A stretch of DNA of 64,000 nucleotides, taken from contig NC_134138.1 of the NCBI RefSeq assembly GCF_033958435.1, positions 82,260,298-82,324,297 on the forward strand, read 5' to 3'. Position numbers and translations under genes: made by a program. Of the stretch, positions 1 through 13,149 are shown piece by piece (within the stretch, counting starts at the first letter, position 1; each line of letters starts with the position of its first letter). This DNA comes from Carettochelys insculpta (taxonomy: Eukaryota > Chordata > Testudines > Carettochelyidae). The notes under the pieces were generated by a model, which was given only the letters and a program-made list of their open reading frames with translations, was not told where the DNA came from and made no database searches.

Positions 1-1052
1 TAATTTACCTTCTTACTGTCTGATGCTTTTTTTTTCCTATCGTGGATGATCAGTTTGAACTAAAATTGTCATTAGGTAATGACTAATAGTAGTTTTGAAG
101 TAGGAAAATCTGTGTTCAGGCCTTATCCACTTCCAGACAGTGCCTTTGACCTTTGGAAGAGCTATACGTCATGCAAGCAAAACAAAACAACACTTTTACA
201 AACATATTTTGAGGAAAGAAGTAGTATTTGTGTAGAAGTCATCAGGGTCATGATTCATTCACATTTTCATGGAACAATCTGAAACTACTTTTGGGAGATG
301 TTTGTGCTGTAACTGAAACACTGATTTATCAAGGATGTTTGGGGAGACTGAGAAGTATGGATTTTAATTTTGCAACAGAATGATTCAGTGTTCCAGCTAC
401 TTAAAAGGGTTACTTTCTCAAACAACAGTTGTCGGGATACTTTAAATCATATAAGTATATTCTTATATGCACATATTAATTTCAATGTACTCTTCTGCAC
501 TTTAATTAGGAATGTGAAATGTATGGAACATGGTCTGTAATTGACACATTTTCAGTTTTATTAATAGGTGTAGTTGAATAACATATTTTTTTTTAAAAAT
601 CAGCATGGGATTCTAATGTGAGAGAACTCTGAAAATTTCAGTCCCTGGAGTTACATCATCAGTCATCTGATGAGATTCTTTGGTTGTATTAACTTGTATT
701 GTCATTGTCATCATTGTGCGTGTTATTTATTCAAATGCAAAAACTATGCTAAAGCAGCATTAAGGGGTAGAGTACATAATCTGTAACTTCAGGATGAAAT
801 GCATTACAGGGATGTTGTAATTATCTGAAGCATGACAAACCCAGGAATCTCATAGTTAAAATGTAGCAAGGTCTCTCTGAATATGGCATCAGACCCTGCA
901 TCTACCTAAGTTTTTCCCTTTTGTTTATCATTCATTGGTTCCCAAACACCTCAGGCTCCCAGAATTATCAAGTCACCACTGTTGACGTAATCCTCTGGCA
1001 AAGCCTCTAAGGTCCACCCCTGTCATGATATAAGTCAAGAGTCTCTAGTTCA
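1..1052. other. AT-rich intergenic or intronic DNA, no gene recognised
   Basis: Only short open frames occur here, including one of 67 codons at 79-282, and none has recognisable protein character or convincing splice signals. The sequence is AT-rich with T and A runs. It may be a 5' intron of the coiled-coil gene that becomes recognisable at 9828, or DNA upstream of it. I see no tRNA, promoter or named repeat. Confidence 0.5.
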
Positions 1053-2385
1053 GAGAATCATAGACTCCTAGGGCTGGAAGGGACCTTAGGGGGGTCATCT
1101 CACCCAGCCCCCTGCTCAAAGCAGGATCAACCCCAACTAAATTATCCCAGCCAGGACTTTGTCAAGCTGGAACTTAAAAACCTCTATGGATGAAGATTCC
1201 ACCTCTCTAGGTGAAGCATTCCAGGGCTTCCCCACCCTCCTGGTGAAACAGTTTTTCCTAAGATCCAGCCTACACTTCTCCCTCTGTAACTTCAGATAAT
1301 TGCCTCTTGTTCTGCCATCTGTAACCACTGAGAACAGTCTCTATCCATCCTCTTTAGAGCCCCTCTTCAGGAAGTTGAGGCCTGCTATCAAATCACCCCT
1401 CAGTCTTCTCTTCTGCAAACTAAATAACCCCAAATCCCTCAGCTTCTCCTCATAGGTCATGTGCTCCAGCCTCCTAATTACTTTCATTGCCCTCCACTGC
1501 ACCCACTCCAATGCATCCACATCCTTTCTATACTGGGCGGCCCAGAACTGGATGCAGTAGTCCAAATGTGGTCTCAGCAGTGCTGAATAGAGGGGAATAA
1601 TAACTTCTCTAGGTCTGCTGGAAATGCTTCTCCTAATGCACCCCAATATGCTGTTAGCCTTCTTAGCTACAAAGGCACACTGTTGACTCATCTCCAGCTT
1701 CTCATCCACTGTAATCCATGGGTCATTTTCTGCAGCACTGCTACTTAACCAGTCGATCCCCAGCCTGTAACAGTGCTTGGGATTCTTCCGTCCCAAGTGC
1801 AGGACTCTGCACTTGTCCTTGTTGAATCTCATCAGATTTCTTTTGGCCCAATCATCCAGTTTAGCTAGGTCACTCTGGACCCTATCCCTACCCTCCAATG
1901 TATCCACCTGTCCCCCTAGCTTAGTGTCATCCTCAAATTTGCTGAGTGTGGAATCCATCTGCTCATCCAGGTCATTAATAAAGATGTTGATCAATACTGG
2001 CCCTAGAACTGATTCTTGGGGTACTCCACTTGAAACTGACTGCCAAACAGACATCGAGCCATTGATTGCTACCCATTAGGCCTGAATGTCTAGCCAGCTT
2101 TCTATCCATCTTATAGCCCATATATCCCATCCATACTTCCTTAACTTATGGGCAAGAATGTTGTGGGAGACTGTAGCAAAAGCTTTGCTAAAGTCAAGGT
2201 ATATCAAATCCATTGACTTCCCCACATCCAAAAAGCCGGTTACCTCATCATAGAAGCTAATTAGATTGGTCAGGCATGACTTGCCCTTTGTGAATCCATG
2301 TTGACTACTCTTGATCACTTTTCCCTCTTCCAAATGCATCAAAATGGATTTATTGAGGAACCCCTTCATGATTTTTCCAGGGACT
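1053..2385 (-). mobile_element. CR1 LINE, 5'-truncated, decayed reverse transcriptase and 3' end
   Basis: Read on the minus strand, this encodes the C-terminal half of a CR1 reverse transcriptase. 2369-2076 carries the palm start (IYLDFSKAFATVSHN) and 2054-1341 carries GVPQESVLGP, FEDDTK and the thumb/C-terminal region ending KRRLRGDLIAGLNFL. The active site is changed: the usual FADD reads FEDD. A stop or frame change near 2055-2076 separates the two halves, so the copy is dead. The 3' end at about 1053-1090 has the CR1-typical tail (CCTAGGAGTCTATGATTC on -). The endonuclease and ORF1 are missing, as is usual for 5' truncation during target-primed reverse transcription. CR1 is the dominant LINE of reptiles and birds. 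Confidence 0.93.
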
Positions 2386-2510
2386 AGTTCAGTCGCTAGT
2401 TCAAAAGGAATAATTTTGGGGAAGTTCTATGGTCTGTGTTATAAACAGGCTTTGATTAGATGATCACAGTGGTCTCTTCTAACCTTGGACACTTTGAATT
2501 CTGAGATGTA
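2386..2510 (+). mobile_element. CR1 3'-tail fragment
   Basis: The stretch GAAGTTCTATGGTCTGTGTT, followed by GATTAGATGATCACAGTGGT and CTTCTAACCTTGG, is the standard 3' untranslated end of CR1. It lies in the opposite orientation to the neighbouring CR1 copy. The two abut at about 2386, so this is either a head-to-head pair of insertions or a twin-priming inversion. Confidence 0.75.
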
Positions 2511-3349
2511 TTCTTTTCATTTGTCCTCCCTTGGCAGCAATCACAGCATATTTAAAAGACCACCTTACCCTGTGATATAAGTGTATTGAAATGCACAGCT
2601 AAGGAACTCAAATGATCTTAGTTCTGCCCCCTAGTGATTCCATGATATGATGGTATAATTAAAGCATTTTCATTTTTGTCCTAGACTAGATGACATTTTT
2701 TTTTCTTAAAAAAGACATATTAGACATGTAGCACTTCTTTGCTGCCCCTAAGTGTAGGAGCCAGAGCAGGGGTAAGCCAGCTGCTTCCTGGGAGTAGCAC
2801 AGCAAAAAGGCTTGCATGGCACTGCTAATCCTGCTGAATGGTGGTGTAATTGGTGAACTAAAAATTAGCATTTCTTTTTTTTAACAGTGCAAATATTTGT
2901 AATTTAATATAAATTGAGCACTGTACATTTTGCATTCTCTGTTGTAATAGAAATCAATATATTTGAAAACGTAGAAGATATTCAGATATATTTAAATATG
3001 TGGTATGCTTTTGTTAAACAGTGTGTTTAATCACCATTAATTTTCAAATAGCTTGCAGACATATTTGGCTTAATTTATGTAAGTAAACCTATGTCTTCTA
3101 ATACTAACACTGTTTCCCAGTATTGTTGTAGTTGAATTGGCATTAGAGTTGAAGGGAAGTGTTTAGAAGACATCTTAACTGTAGCCAAAATCCTCATGGC
3201 TACTATATTTTATCAGGTGTTTTAGTTCTGTGAATTAGGGAGGTCTGTATTACTTGCCTTCAGCTACCTCTCCTTTTTATGCACTTATTTATTTTTATCT
3301 GTATTATGATCCGGGGACTCTGATGTCCACAGGATATGGATGGCTCATA

Positions 3350-3490
3350 ATTTTTCATGCATCCCTTTAGTATCTTTGAGAAATAGGAACCTATTATTTT
3401 AATTTTATAAGTGAGGGTCTGAGGATCAGAGAGTCCATGCAGCTACTCAAGGTCACATAGAAGCCTGTGGCAAAGCAGGAAATCAAAGTT
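3350..3490 (+). mobile_element. MIR/CORE-SINE-like fragment
   Basis: The segment reads as TTTATAAGTGAGGGTCTGAG, then CAGAGAGTCCATGCAGCTA, then CTCAAGGTCACATAGAAGCC and GTGGCAAAGCAGGAAATC. This follows the familiar MIR core order (dilution of gradient-like 'GAGGCTCAGAGAGG... AAGGTCACACAGC... GGCAGAGCCAGGAAT'). It is old and diverged. No tRNA-like head is evident. Confidence 0.6.
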
Positions 3491-3639
3491 TAGTATGGTG
3501 TGGAACTGTCAAGTGGTTTCATAAGTCTGTAGGTGAGGTGAAACAATGGTGCCCAAAATAACAAAGTATTTTGCAGTTCCAGAAATATTTAACATGACTA
3601 TAATTTCCCCTTTTTTTGATAAATTAATTTCAGCATTTT

Positions 3640-5350
3640 AATATGGTGCTTGTTGGTCAAAGCTACCAAAAGACAATACATAAATATTGTGGGAGGGTAG
3701 GGCCAGGAGAGGACAGGCAGGATTACAAGCAGAGCACAGACAGAACTGACAATCAAAGTGGGAGCAGCTGAGGAGTAGATTGCCCTAAATCAATTAGGGC
3801 TAGCTGATCCCAGTCAGGGATACCTTTATAATCCCTTCTCCACACAGGGCAAGGGGAGGGTGATTAAATAGAGTTTGGAAGGCAAGTGAGAAGAAGGAAG
3901 GAGACTTACGACGATGTGCCGACCTACTCCGGGTCCCGTGGGTGCACGTGGGGTGTGATACAGCGGGGGGAGTCGGGTGGCCCAGGACCAACCACCCCAC
4001 CTTTATAGCAGCCTGATATAGTGTAGCAGCAATATGTGATTCAGTGTATTCACTTTAAAACCTAGGTTTCCACAGTATTATGAGTACCAGGAACAATAAC
4101 ACTCCGATTGTGAACACCACAATGCCCTGTGGCTGTTTTAAGTCCCAATAATTCTCTATACAGACCCAGCTAGACCAGCTAGTGGTATTTACCAATAGTG
4201 ATTTATTCATTTATTCGTAACTACAATTACTTAACACTTGTTATATATATATATATATATAGATAGTTATTTATTTGGCATAAGCTAAATACTAGGTTAC
4301 ATATAACTATATATAATTACATGTGACCTACCAATAACATCCAATGCTCCCACATCTCACCAATAACTACGTTACAGCGGCCCTTCAAGTCAGAGATACG
4401 GCTTGGTTGGGACCTTTCGTGGTGGTGACGTCCGGGTGATCAGGCCGGGGTCTGCTGTCTGGACTGGAAGTTGCTAGCCTCCGCCTGGTGTCCAGGAGCC
4501 CACCCCCTTATTCCTGCTAAATCACCTTTTATACTGTTTCTTACTTGGGGGTTCGATACCTGGCCAATTAAAGCGTTTGTTACCTAATTTGGGCTTTCTA
4601 TCCTCCCGGCCTGTTAGAACATGTTACAAGATTTCCTCTGTCCTTGGTCTTTTTCTGAACCTCCCCTGAGACCCTCTGATGTTGTACAACCAAGATGTTC
4701 TCTTTGGGGGGGCTTCCAGCTACTAGCCCCAGCTGTTCTCTTTGGGGGCTTACTATCTGCTTGTCAGGATGTTCTCTTTGGGGACTCTCCAACTACTTGT
4801 CAACTTTTTGATTTCTTTCTCCTGGCCTGACTTCAGACCTTCCCGCCGCTGTATGATAGCATTCCAAGATGGAGTGTATGGTCATTCTGCCTTGCGAGTG
4901 AGGCCCGGCCACCAGGTGCTCGTGCTCCCACAACTTAGAGGAACACCAGAGACCACAAAAGAGAAGAGGAGCCTCAGCAACCTGGCGGGCTGGACTGCCC
5001 CAGTTCACAGGGAGCCTGAAGCTCAACCAGAGACTGTGAGGAACTTGTCAGCTGGAGGAGCTAAACAAAGGAGGGGACTTGCTGCTACGGCTACCACTAG
5101 TAGAAGGAGGTGTCAGCAGGAATTGTCTAGAGAAGTAGCCCAGGGAGAGGAGCTGCAAGGGCAAAGGGAGTCAGCCCTCACTGGTAGTGGTCATCCAGGG
5201 TCCCTGGGCTGGAAGCCGGAACGAGTGGATGGGGACCAGGTTCCCCCCAGACCAACCCCTGCCCCAAGCAGGGGTAACAGGGTTCACATGCTGGGTGGGG
5301 CCAGTGGACTGAATGGAGGACCTGAGGCCCAGGAATGAGACTGCCCCTGC
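3640..5350. repeat. Unidentified degenerate repeat region with a (TA)n tract
   Basis: This is a patchwork of moderate GC. The 3' part (about 4870-5350) has a second, diverged copy on the minus strand at about 57095-57720. Shared blocks include GGGGCCAGT-GACTGAA and GCCCAGGAA next to a TCCCTGGGC block. A (TA)n microsatellite sits at 4241-4262. The 198-codon open frame at 4742-5338 has no protein-like features and lies inside the repeated part, so I do not call it a gene. An old LTR or a non-autonomous element is possible, but no LTR termini could be fixed. Confidence 0.4.
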
Positions 5351-5899
5351 CACAATATATATTTATTTGTTTGCATGAGCAAGTATATTTTTCGAGAAAT
5401 AAAGCTATTTAGCATGTGGCAAAAAAGACAGCTATCAACATTTTGCAGTATACATATTATGAAAAGTCTTAACATAGCATATTCTTGATTGGGACAGTAT
5501 CTCACAAATGATTATATTAGTTTTCTAAAATTTCAACTGAAATTTGCTGACCAAATAAGTCAGACCAAATCAGATTGTACACCAATAGCAAGACATTGTA
5601 TATCCATGGTTTGTACTGTATAGTGAGTAGATGTATGTGAATTGCTAATGTAATGATTCTGCATTTGCAAGCATTTTGTACATATAATGTAGCATCTTGT
5701 CTATCTACTAGAAAGATTTAATTTGTCATTGCCTGTAGTACTAGTCTTTGAAATATTTTAGAACCCAGCTTTTTAATTCAGTGACACTTCTGTAAGGATC
5801 AGTAGTAGTGTTAATGCTGACAATACACAACTTCATATTGTGCTTCAGCCAACGTTCTCACTGAACAAAAAAGGAGATTTTGAAACTCATGTGTTTATC
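5351..5899. other. AT-rich non-coding DNA
   Basis: No repeat, exon or open frame of note was seen. The sequence is AT-rich and dense in stop codons in all frames. Confidence 0.5.
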
Positions 5900-8800
5900 T
5901 ATTTATACCTGATCCAGCACAAGTCTATATTCTTCTACTAGATGGAAACTAGTCTTAGTGGAAGTGTTAATTCTAACAATATATGTTGGGAATTGGACCT
6001 CTAAAAGAAGTTTCAGTATGCGAAGATGTGGACGATACAAATCCCTTAAAACTTCTGTCAAAGAGAAAACAGCTTTCATGAATTTTGAAAAATGCATTAT
6101 TTGTCAAGAAAATCACAAGAATGCAAAATTACCAAATACTACCAGTGCTGGATAGAATTCTGTGATACAGGCATCAGAAGCCAGGAGAGAGTTAATGGCA
6201 GCTATTGGATGAGTTTTCTAGTTTAGAAGATGTGCTACTAATAGTCAGTGGAGTTATTTTCAAAAATACAAAAGCAAGTTGAATTTGGTGTGTTTCACTG
6301 TTGTATTGAATGTAGGAAAGAAAACAGATTTGGGATATGATCAGAGAGCTTAGTACTCTCCTTCTTCCAAAGCCACTAGAGCAAACATATTTCAGCAATT
6401 GGTCCTGTTGCATCATTTGCTTGAGAAAAAACATACAAAATATGAAGCTTCATAAAGAAAGACCAAAGATTAGAGAGAGCAACCATTCAAAGGGAGCCAG
6501 CACTTCAAAGAGGAGCTAGTGACATTTTGTGCAAAATATCAGTGGAAGACTTGATTGCTTTGGAAGCATTTTATCCTATGGCAAGCTTTTCTTCCTCCTT
6601 GAGTGAAATGAACCTTTAAAGCAAAATCATCTAGTTACACTTCAACATTACAGTCACCATATGATGACATATTTTTTCAGCAGACTGGAGAAAGAGACAA
6701 TGATCTTCTGTTCAATAAGAACAAACTGCTACGAATATATAAAGCCCTATTTCCCTCACATGTAGAAGTTGAAAGTTATTCCAATAGGCAAGCTTCGAAT
6801 AGCAATGTGCTTCTGCAATTTCATTGCATGGACAGCATGGAGAAGGCAGATCTATCACTATTGTGTGCAGCATAATATTAGTTGATACTGTTCAAGCTGC
6901 TTACAATCTGAAGGAGGAAGTTAAGTTATCCACGTGTTTTGTGGGTGTTCTTCTGGCCAGTGACCCTGATCAATAGCTTTCTCATGAAGTAGTGGTTTGT
7001 ATAAGCCACTTGAGTTCTGTGGTCTGAAATAGAAAGAGTGAAAGCCTCAGAATATTATCCAAAACTGCATTATTGTACTTTACATAGGCCAGCTACCTTT
7101 GTACCTCAGTTTGTGCAGGGCTTGGTAGTTGGGATGATTAAAAAGACATGTAATTATTCAACTAGCTATGAGTATCATCCTTCAGAAGGTATTTAAAGAA
7201 GGTACCTCTGTTACAGAGGGAATAATACTTAATTGTTCCACTGTTATCACACCACTGTAAATAAGCCTTGCTGTACAGCCATACCAGGAGTTTAGAACTC
7301 CAATTTAATTCACATGCCACACCTTCATGGAATCTGGCTCAACTATGACGAACTGAGGCAGTTTGTCAATATTGCTGCAAAGTCTAAAGTAAAGTCTGCA
7401 GGAAGGTATATTCATTCCAAATAGAATTGTACCACTTCGTGCTGGTGGAAATCTCATCCATGAAGGAGATGAAAATATAGACATCTGTTGAGAGGTATTG
7501 ATGGAAAGAATCCCTTCCATTCTATGGCTAAAGTGGAATTTCAAGAGCACCTATAAATACTCCAGCTTTATGAGAAACATTGCTGAAATATGGGAAAGAA
7601 AAGTCACTTGCTCTCCTGGATAATCAGAGTCTCTTATGTAGTGCACAGCATTTGAAAACGTAGAACGCATCAAGAACCAGCTTGCCTTGGAAAGTAAACT
7701 GCACTTATAGATTAACTCTCTTTGAGGTCTATTTTAAGGTCTTAAGACTTCATTTTTGTAATGTCCTGTCAATGCCAAATGATGGTTATACTGTTCATAC
7801 TCAGGCAAATCCATTTTGGACTGATTTCAACCACAAATTTGCAACAGAGAAGAGCACCTACAAAGCAGTTACATATGCATGTGTTATTGATGCCAAGCAA
7901 CCTGCCATGGACATGTCTGTACTTTAATTCTGAACTGTAAGCAAATGTCAGCAGCTGTTGGACAGCAACATGGTTTTCAGGCCAGCGATCAGCAGCTTTG
8001 TGCTGTTGCAGCAAGTAAAAAATAAAGATTCTCACAAATGAAATAGGTTCCAGTGGCATTCACTTGTGTGGTTTCCACAACCTATGCTGTTTTTTAAAAC
8101 ATGTACTGGGAAATACTGGACAGCTGAATCTTGTTGACTCAGGTACATATGCTGCCTGTACTGCAGATCAGATACTTGCTGAAATGCAATTCAACTGTTC
8201 TCTATATGTCTTGACTGTAGTATCTGAGACCCTAAGTAGGCTGAAACTTCACTAATTTATTAAATGGTGTTCAGCAGGGAGAAGGTTCTTCTGGACATCT
8301 GGTATTTGCTTGGCAAATATTATCTGGCACTGAGTTCTTACAACATGTCATTGAAGAGCTTGAGGGTGCTGTAACCCGATATACTATAACTACTTTTGGA
8401 CTTCGAGTTTGATCAGTCTCCTACATTTAGATTCTGGGCACTTTCACCTTTAGAATTGTTAGACAATGTCTATGCAGAGTGAGAGGTGGACTGGAAACTT
8501 CACCTGCTCACAATATGCTATGCTTGTATGCTTCTTTACTGCAAGTTGGCCCCACTATGCCAGGGGGATACCAAGCTACAGTTTAATATGTAACATATCC
8601 CTTAAGATGTACAGGGGAATATGAATCTGGGGAATTTGCTGTGCATCACATTTCTTGTTCTTTCACTGGAATTTGGGCTGCTGGGGGAACAGAGAAAATC
8701 ATCATCAATGACTAAGGGCAGCACAGGGATTGTAGGACTGACAAGAAAGAAGTCAGCAGCTGACAGATTGGCCTTCAGAAGACATATTCTGAGTGAACAT

Positions 8801-9200
8801 GCACAAGCTGTGAGAGAAAGAAGTGTCCTAACAAGAAGTGGGGAAAGATTTGAAAAGTATGTCAAAAGGGCATGTTGGCAAACAAACATATGGATGTCTT
8901 TGCACATAGTAAGCCAGAATCTGGTTTAACCATTGTAACTTGTATGGAAAAATGTGTCCGATGAACTACTTCTATATTCTTCAAGTGCCCATATTAGTAT
9001 GGGTTGATGCCCAGTCAATTGTTTCTCTGGTCAGAATGATCTTCTCTGAACAGAACTGTGTACATGTCAAGGCTATGAACACTGCTGTAACCCATGTATT
9101 CTTAACTGAGATCATAATGATGGACATGATGATGATGATGATGGTGTTGAAGTGTCACCAGTGCTGTTGCATTTCAATGATAACTATACACATTTATTAG
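5900..9200 (+). pseudogene. Decayed mobile-element-derived protein gene (Cys-motif family)
   Basis: Several short + strand frames look like pieces of one old coding sequence. At 5958-6155 the peptide contains FEKCIICQENH, a C-x2-C type motif. At 7682-7927 there is a stretch reading YKAVTYACVIDAKQPAMDMS. At 8602-8929 a 102-codon frame contains GIVGLTRKKSAADRL followed by a basic C-terminus. This order (an N-terminal KCIxCQ knuckle and a C-terminal G-x-GITR-x-(5)-DRW-like motif) resembles a repetitive, poorly named protein family found in fish and reptile genomes; that likeness is from memory only. Stops and frameshifts separate every piece, so it is not functional. An (ATG)n run lies at 9121-9145. 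Confidence 0.45.
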
Positions 9201-9827
9201 ATTTTGTTTTACCCTTTTGATTGTTGTTTTGAGGTCATATATATCTTGAAACAAGTCATTAATCAACATGAATGCAAATATTTTGTTACAATTTTAACTA
9301 GATGATGTCACTGTTTATCTCTTGCATATGTGTGTGCATAGCTTGTTAAAATAACCACTTCAGTGGTGTCTCCTACTTGCCTGGTTCAGGGAGATATGGT
9401 AAAAACAAGTCATGTGACTTCCCCAAATATAACTAATTGTGGATTTAAGTGTAACAGGTTCTTAGCCAAAATGTACAATAAGAAAAATGCTCAGAGCTGT
9501 CAGAAACTCTTAGAATAGTCGGTGAGCTCTGGGTAAGCAAACACGTCCCCACGTTCTCCTTTCCTTCCTTGCAAAGTGCTTTTCAGTATAAAAGATAGCT
9601 AGTGTAATGTACTGGGTATTATTAAACACAATTTTTTGAAACAGTTTTTCATTTAATGAAACTTTCAGAAATGTATTTTGTAATGCATGTTCTCTTATTG
9701 ACTCTTAAAGTAGGGTTTACAGCAAACTGTTTATAAATGCAATTGTTATAGCAACATATTTTACAAGCTCATTAAATATGCATATATTTATTTTTTTAAA
9801 CCTATTTGTCTCACTTTTTTTAAGCAG
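9201..9827. other. Intron sequence upstream of the first recognised exon
   Basis: AT-rich, with no open frame. It ends in a T-rich tract and TTTTTTTAAGCAG immediately before the exon at 9828. This offers two possible acceptors, AAG at 9822-9824 and CAG at 9825-9827, in a NAGNAG-like arrangement. Confidence 0.55.
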
Positions 9828-10048
9828 AACATGATATTTGTGCTCAAGATATCTCAGAACTACAGTGGCATTTTGACTGTGCAAATCGTCAGCTACAACA
9901 AGTAAAAGCCCAGATACTTAAGATAGAAACAGCTAACAAAAAGATTCAGGAGGACATAGACTTCATGAAGAAATACAGCCCTCTGCTGGAAGAAAAACTA
10001 AATCTTGAGGGTGATGCTATGAAGGATGTATTACTGGCACATGAAAAG
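9828..10048 (+). CDS. CCDC178: Exon 1 of 8 seen: coiled-coil protein, CCDC178-like
   Basis: This 221-nt internal exon lies between a polypyrimidine/CAG acceptor and the donor AAG|gtaaat. It opens with two bases that finish a codon from an upstream exon outside the window, then 73 codons, and ends in phase 0. The peptide begins HDICAQDISELQWHFDCAN and later has IQEDIDFMKK and SPLLEEKLNLEG. It is charged, with few prolines or glycines and heptad-like leucine/isoleucine spacing, so a coiled coil is likely. The LQWH and EDID-MKK-PLLEEK blocks are what suggest CCDC178 (a large-intron vertebrate coiled-coil gene). The name is a memory-based match; another member of the CCDC175/CCDC178-type group is the main alternative. 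No signal peptide or membrane segment is visible. Confidence 0.8.
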
Positions 10049-12145
10049 GTAAATAGAAATGATGCCAGGATGTTTTTACTAAAATCTTTCTGCTAACTAA
10101 TGACATCTGTTGCCAATGCCAAAGTGCTCTTTCATATACTGCATGCCAAGGCTAGGTACCTTGGAGAAGCATTAAATATAAGAGTTTGCTGCTTACATTA
10201 GTTATAATGTGCCTTAATATTCCTTATCAATAGGTTTTGTAAGGTGCAGCTATTACTAACAGTATTCTTTCTTCAAATTTTTATCCTAAAAAAAAGTCTA
10301 TAAAATTGTATATGTTCAGCATTTCAACATTTTGGAATATATTGTTGTAATTACTTCTTTTAAATGTGGTACAGAGGAATTCAGACAAATGATTTTATAT
10401 CTCAAGACATTGTGGCTCTTTCTCAGACGTTTAATAGTACTTGCAATATTAAGATGATTAAAGACAAATTTATGAAGTTCCATAAAAATTAAAACACATT
10501 TATAGGGAAAATTCAACAAAAGGCTTATACCATCCTGCTTTGGGCTTCAGTCAGTGTTTCAGTAATTTCTTCTTTTTCTCATTAAGCTTATCCTGTTCAT
10601 TATCTTCAACTTTTTCTAGTTTCCAAATTTTAGTTGTCCCATTCTTGGACTTGTGACTAGTATTGCCCTTTGTATTCTCCAAAAGGATCCATGTAAAAAC
10701 CTTCTTGCTTCCATAACTGTAAGAGCCTGAGCATTAAGAAGACCTTGTGTTAGTGACCTTCTGCAGAGAATTTTATAACTTACCTTGTGCTGCTTGCAGA
10801 TAGTTCATGATACCTAAAGACCAGCTTCTGAGTTACTAGAAACATTGGGCTTATAAGAGAAAAAATTCCTTTTAATGTCAGTGAAAAATCTTATAATGTG
10901 AGTGGGAAAAGCATTTGGGGTCCTGGGTTACTGTTAACCATTGAAAAGGGGTTTAGATATATTTGCCCGCAGCTTAATGGAGATTCATAAATGTGTTCCA
11001 TAACCTTTCAGCTCCTTCCTCTATCCTTGCTCTTCCTCTTAACTATCTGTATTTACATCAGATGTCATCTTTTGTCTCTACTTTCCTGGGCACCAACAGC
11101 AGAAACATTAAGAGCACAGGACAGAGTCTCCCTGCTCTCAGTATCCACCCTAGTGCCACAGCAAGCTGAAGTAGTTGGGCAGGATATCCCTGGAGCTCCA
11201 GAATGGGGCATGCTTAGTCACTCTCTGTAGATGGAGCATGCTAAGTCTGGTCATTATGTGAGAGTTGAATGGGGATGCAGCATGCTCAGTGTAGGCAGAA
11301 TCTGAGGAGACTAATGCTATCAACGTCTAATACATTTCTACTAAGTATATGTGAATTTTAATTTTCAGAGGCTTATGAAGCTGGGTGAATTTGTATGGTT
11401 TTCACAGGAATATCAAAAGGCATATCTCCTTGTCAAATTTCAACTTCCTGCTCCCAACTACAGAGCAGGTTGTAGAATTTTTTTTGTACAAACATGGCAT
11501 GATGGGGTATACCAACCCCACACTCTGCCAGGAAAGGTTAATGAGCTGCTGCAGATACACTGGGCCCTGTCCAGCTACACCTAGCCTTGCTATCAGGCAA
11601 TGAAAGGGCAGCTAAGAGGTAAAGAGGGCACCTTACTAGTGGGCTGCTTGTGGAGGAAAACAGAACTCTTATCCTTTGCTCCCCAAGTAGAAGACCAACC
11701 AAAAACTTCTGCACAGCCTTCCCACTTGGAACGTGGCCCTGCACAGGATTGTTGCATCCTGTATTTGACACTATTTCTTTGGTTTGCTGCAAAAATGTCT
11801 GTTGGGCTGCTTGGGATAGATCTGTGGGGCCTAATGAAACTTTACAATGAATCCCTGCGCAGGTGGGCTGTGGGAAATTGCTCTCATAAACTTGGTAGAC
11901 TTTTGCATCATACTTGAGTCTTTCTCATGGTTTGTTTGGGCCTAGAAGACTTCAGTAGAACACAGGAAAAGCAGTGTGTTTTTTCTAGTCTCATTCACTG
12001 AAGCGGATAACACCCAACATGAAACAAATCAGTCTAGTCAAAGTTTGGCAAAATTATAAGCAGCTGAAAATAGGATTTTATGATGGGAAATGTTAAGCAA
12101 ACTTCATTGCAGGTGTACCTTCCAGTCCTGCTTTTAGTACTATTA
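10049..12145. other. Intron 1, proximal part, no element recognised
   Basis: AT-rich near the exon. At about 11080-11950 it is richer in GC, with several short open frames (up to 105 codons at 11600-11917) on both strands. None is protein-like, and none has splice sites matching the phase of the flanking exons. Confidence 0.5.
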
Positions 12146-12810
12146 GGGCTTGTCTACACTAGCCCCCTCCTTCAAACGGGGCATGTAAATGAGCCCAATC
12201 AGAAAATAGCAATGAAGTGTTGCGCTGCATATGCAGCACCTCATTAGCATAACTGTCATTGCGCGAACTTCGAAGTTGCGAACTGCGAAGTGGCAGCAAA
12301 CAGTGTAGCCGTGAGCACTTCCACACAACTTCGAAGTTCCCTTATTTCCAAAGGCTGGGTCTACACTACAGAGTTTTGTCGACAGAAGGGGCCTTCTGTC
12401 GACAGCTTCTCGACAGGACTCTGGATTTGCCTTGACAGTATTATCCATCAAAAATCTGAGCCATAATAACACTGTTGACAGAAGTGCAATGTAGACACTT
12501 CTGTCAACAGAGAGGACTTCAGTTGCCAGGAGCCCTCTTTGCAGAGCTGCCATTCTTCTTTCTGGCAAAAGTGTACCTGAGCAACTTTGTACCGCAGTCT
12601 GGCAGTTCTCTGTCAACGGAGCAAGTTGTGCTTAGATGCAATCTGTTGACAGAGGTTCTGTCGAGCTTTCCCGGTCAACAGTAACTTCTGTTGACAGATG
12701 CTTCTAGTGTAGGCATAGCAAAAATGTTTTGGGAGTAAGGGAGCTTCAGAGTTGCTCAGGTACTTCGAAGGGCCTACAGCTACACAGCTTGCCACCTCTT
12801 TGGCAAGCCC
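12146..12810. mobile_element. MITE (Harbinger-like termini) interrupted by a second MITE
   Basis: The element starts GGGCTTGTCTACACTAGCCC and ends (minus strand) GGGCTTGCC. It is flanked on both sides by TTA (12143-12145 and 12811-12813), the 3-bp target duplication typical of PIF/Harbinger elements. Its interior has CTTCGAAG palindromes and the recurring block CCTCATTAGCATAA. It is split by another MITE at 12353-12719. It has no coding capacity. Confidence 0.7.
12353..12719. mobile_element. MITE of the GTCGACAG type, nested
   Basis: This begins GGCTGGGTCTACACTACAGA and ends with a diverged inverted copy (AGTGTAGGCATAGC). AAA lies on both sides (12350-12352 and 12720-12722). The interior is rich in TCTGTCGACAG and TCTGTTGACAG units. 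The same family gives the outer element at 14172-14971 and the 3' part near 51330-51530. Confidence 0.75.
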
Positions 12811-13149
12811 TTAATGCTGCATATTGTAAATTTTGATTAGCAATGCATAGATTGAACTTTTTCATGAACACGATTAACAACTTCCCCTATAGATTATCTT
12901 TGTTGTGGTTTAAAACATTGTGTTTAGAGTAACTTTCAGTGTTGGTATTAGTAAACACTGCTAAGTTTATTTTTAAAATTCCACTAATTTCTAACTGAAG
13001 AGTCAATAATTACGTATCAAAATACACAAATGTATTGTAATAAAAAAAGAGTGCACATGACAAAGTTTTACAAATAACATGTAAATCTTAAACAAATTTT
13101 CTATTGATACATTTTTCTTTTTTTAAATCAAGTCAATATTAGTAAGTGT

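Noticed and set aside
4742..5338. 198-codon + strand open frame
   Set aside because: It lies in a repeat with a second copy at 57 kb, has no domain or splice context, and its amino-acid composition follows local GC content.
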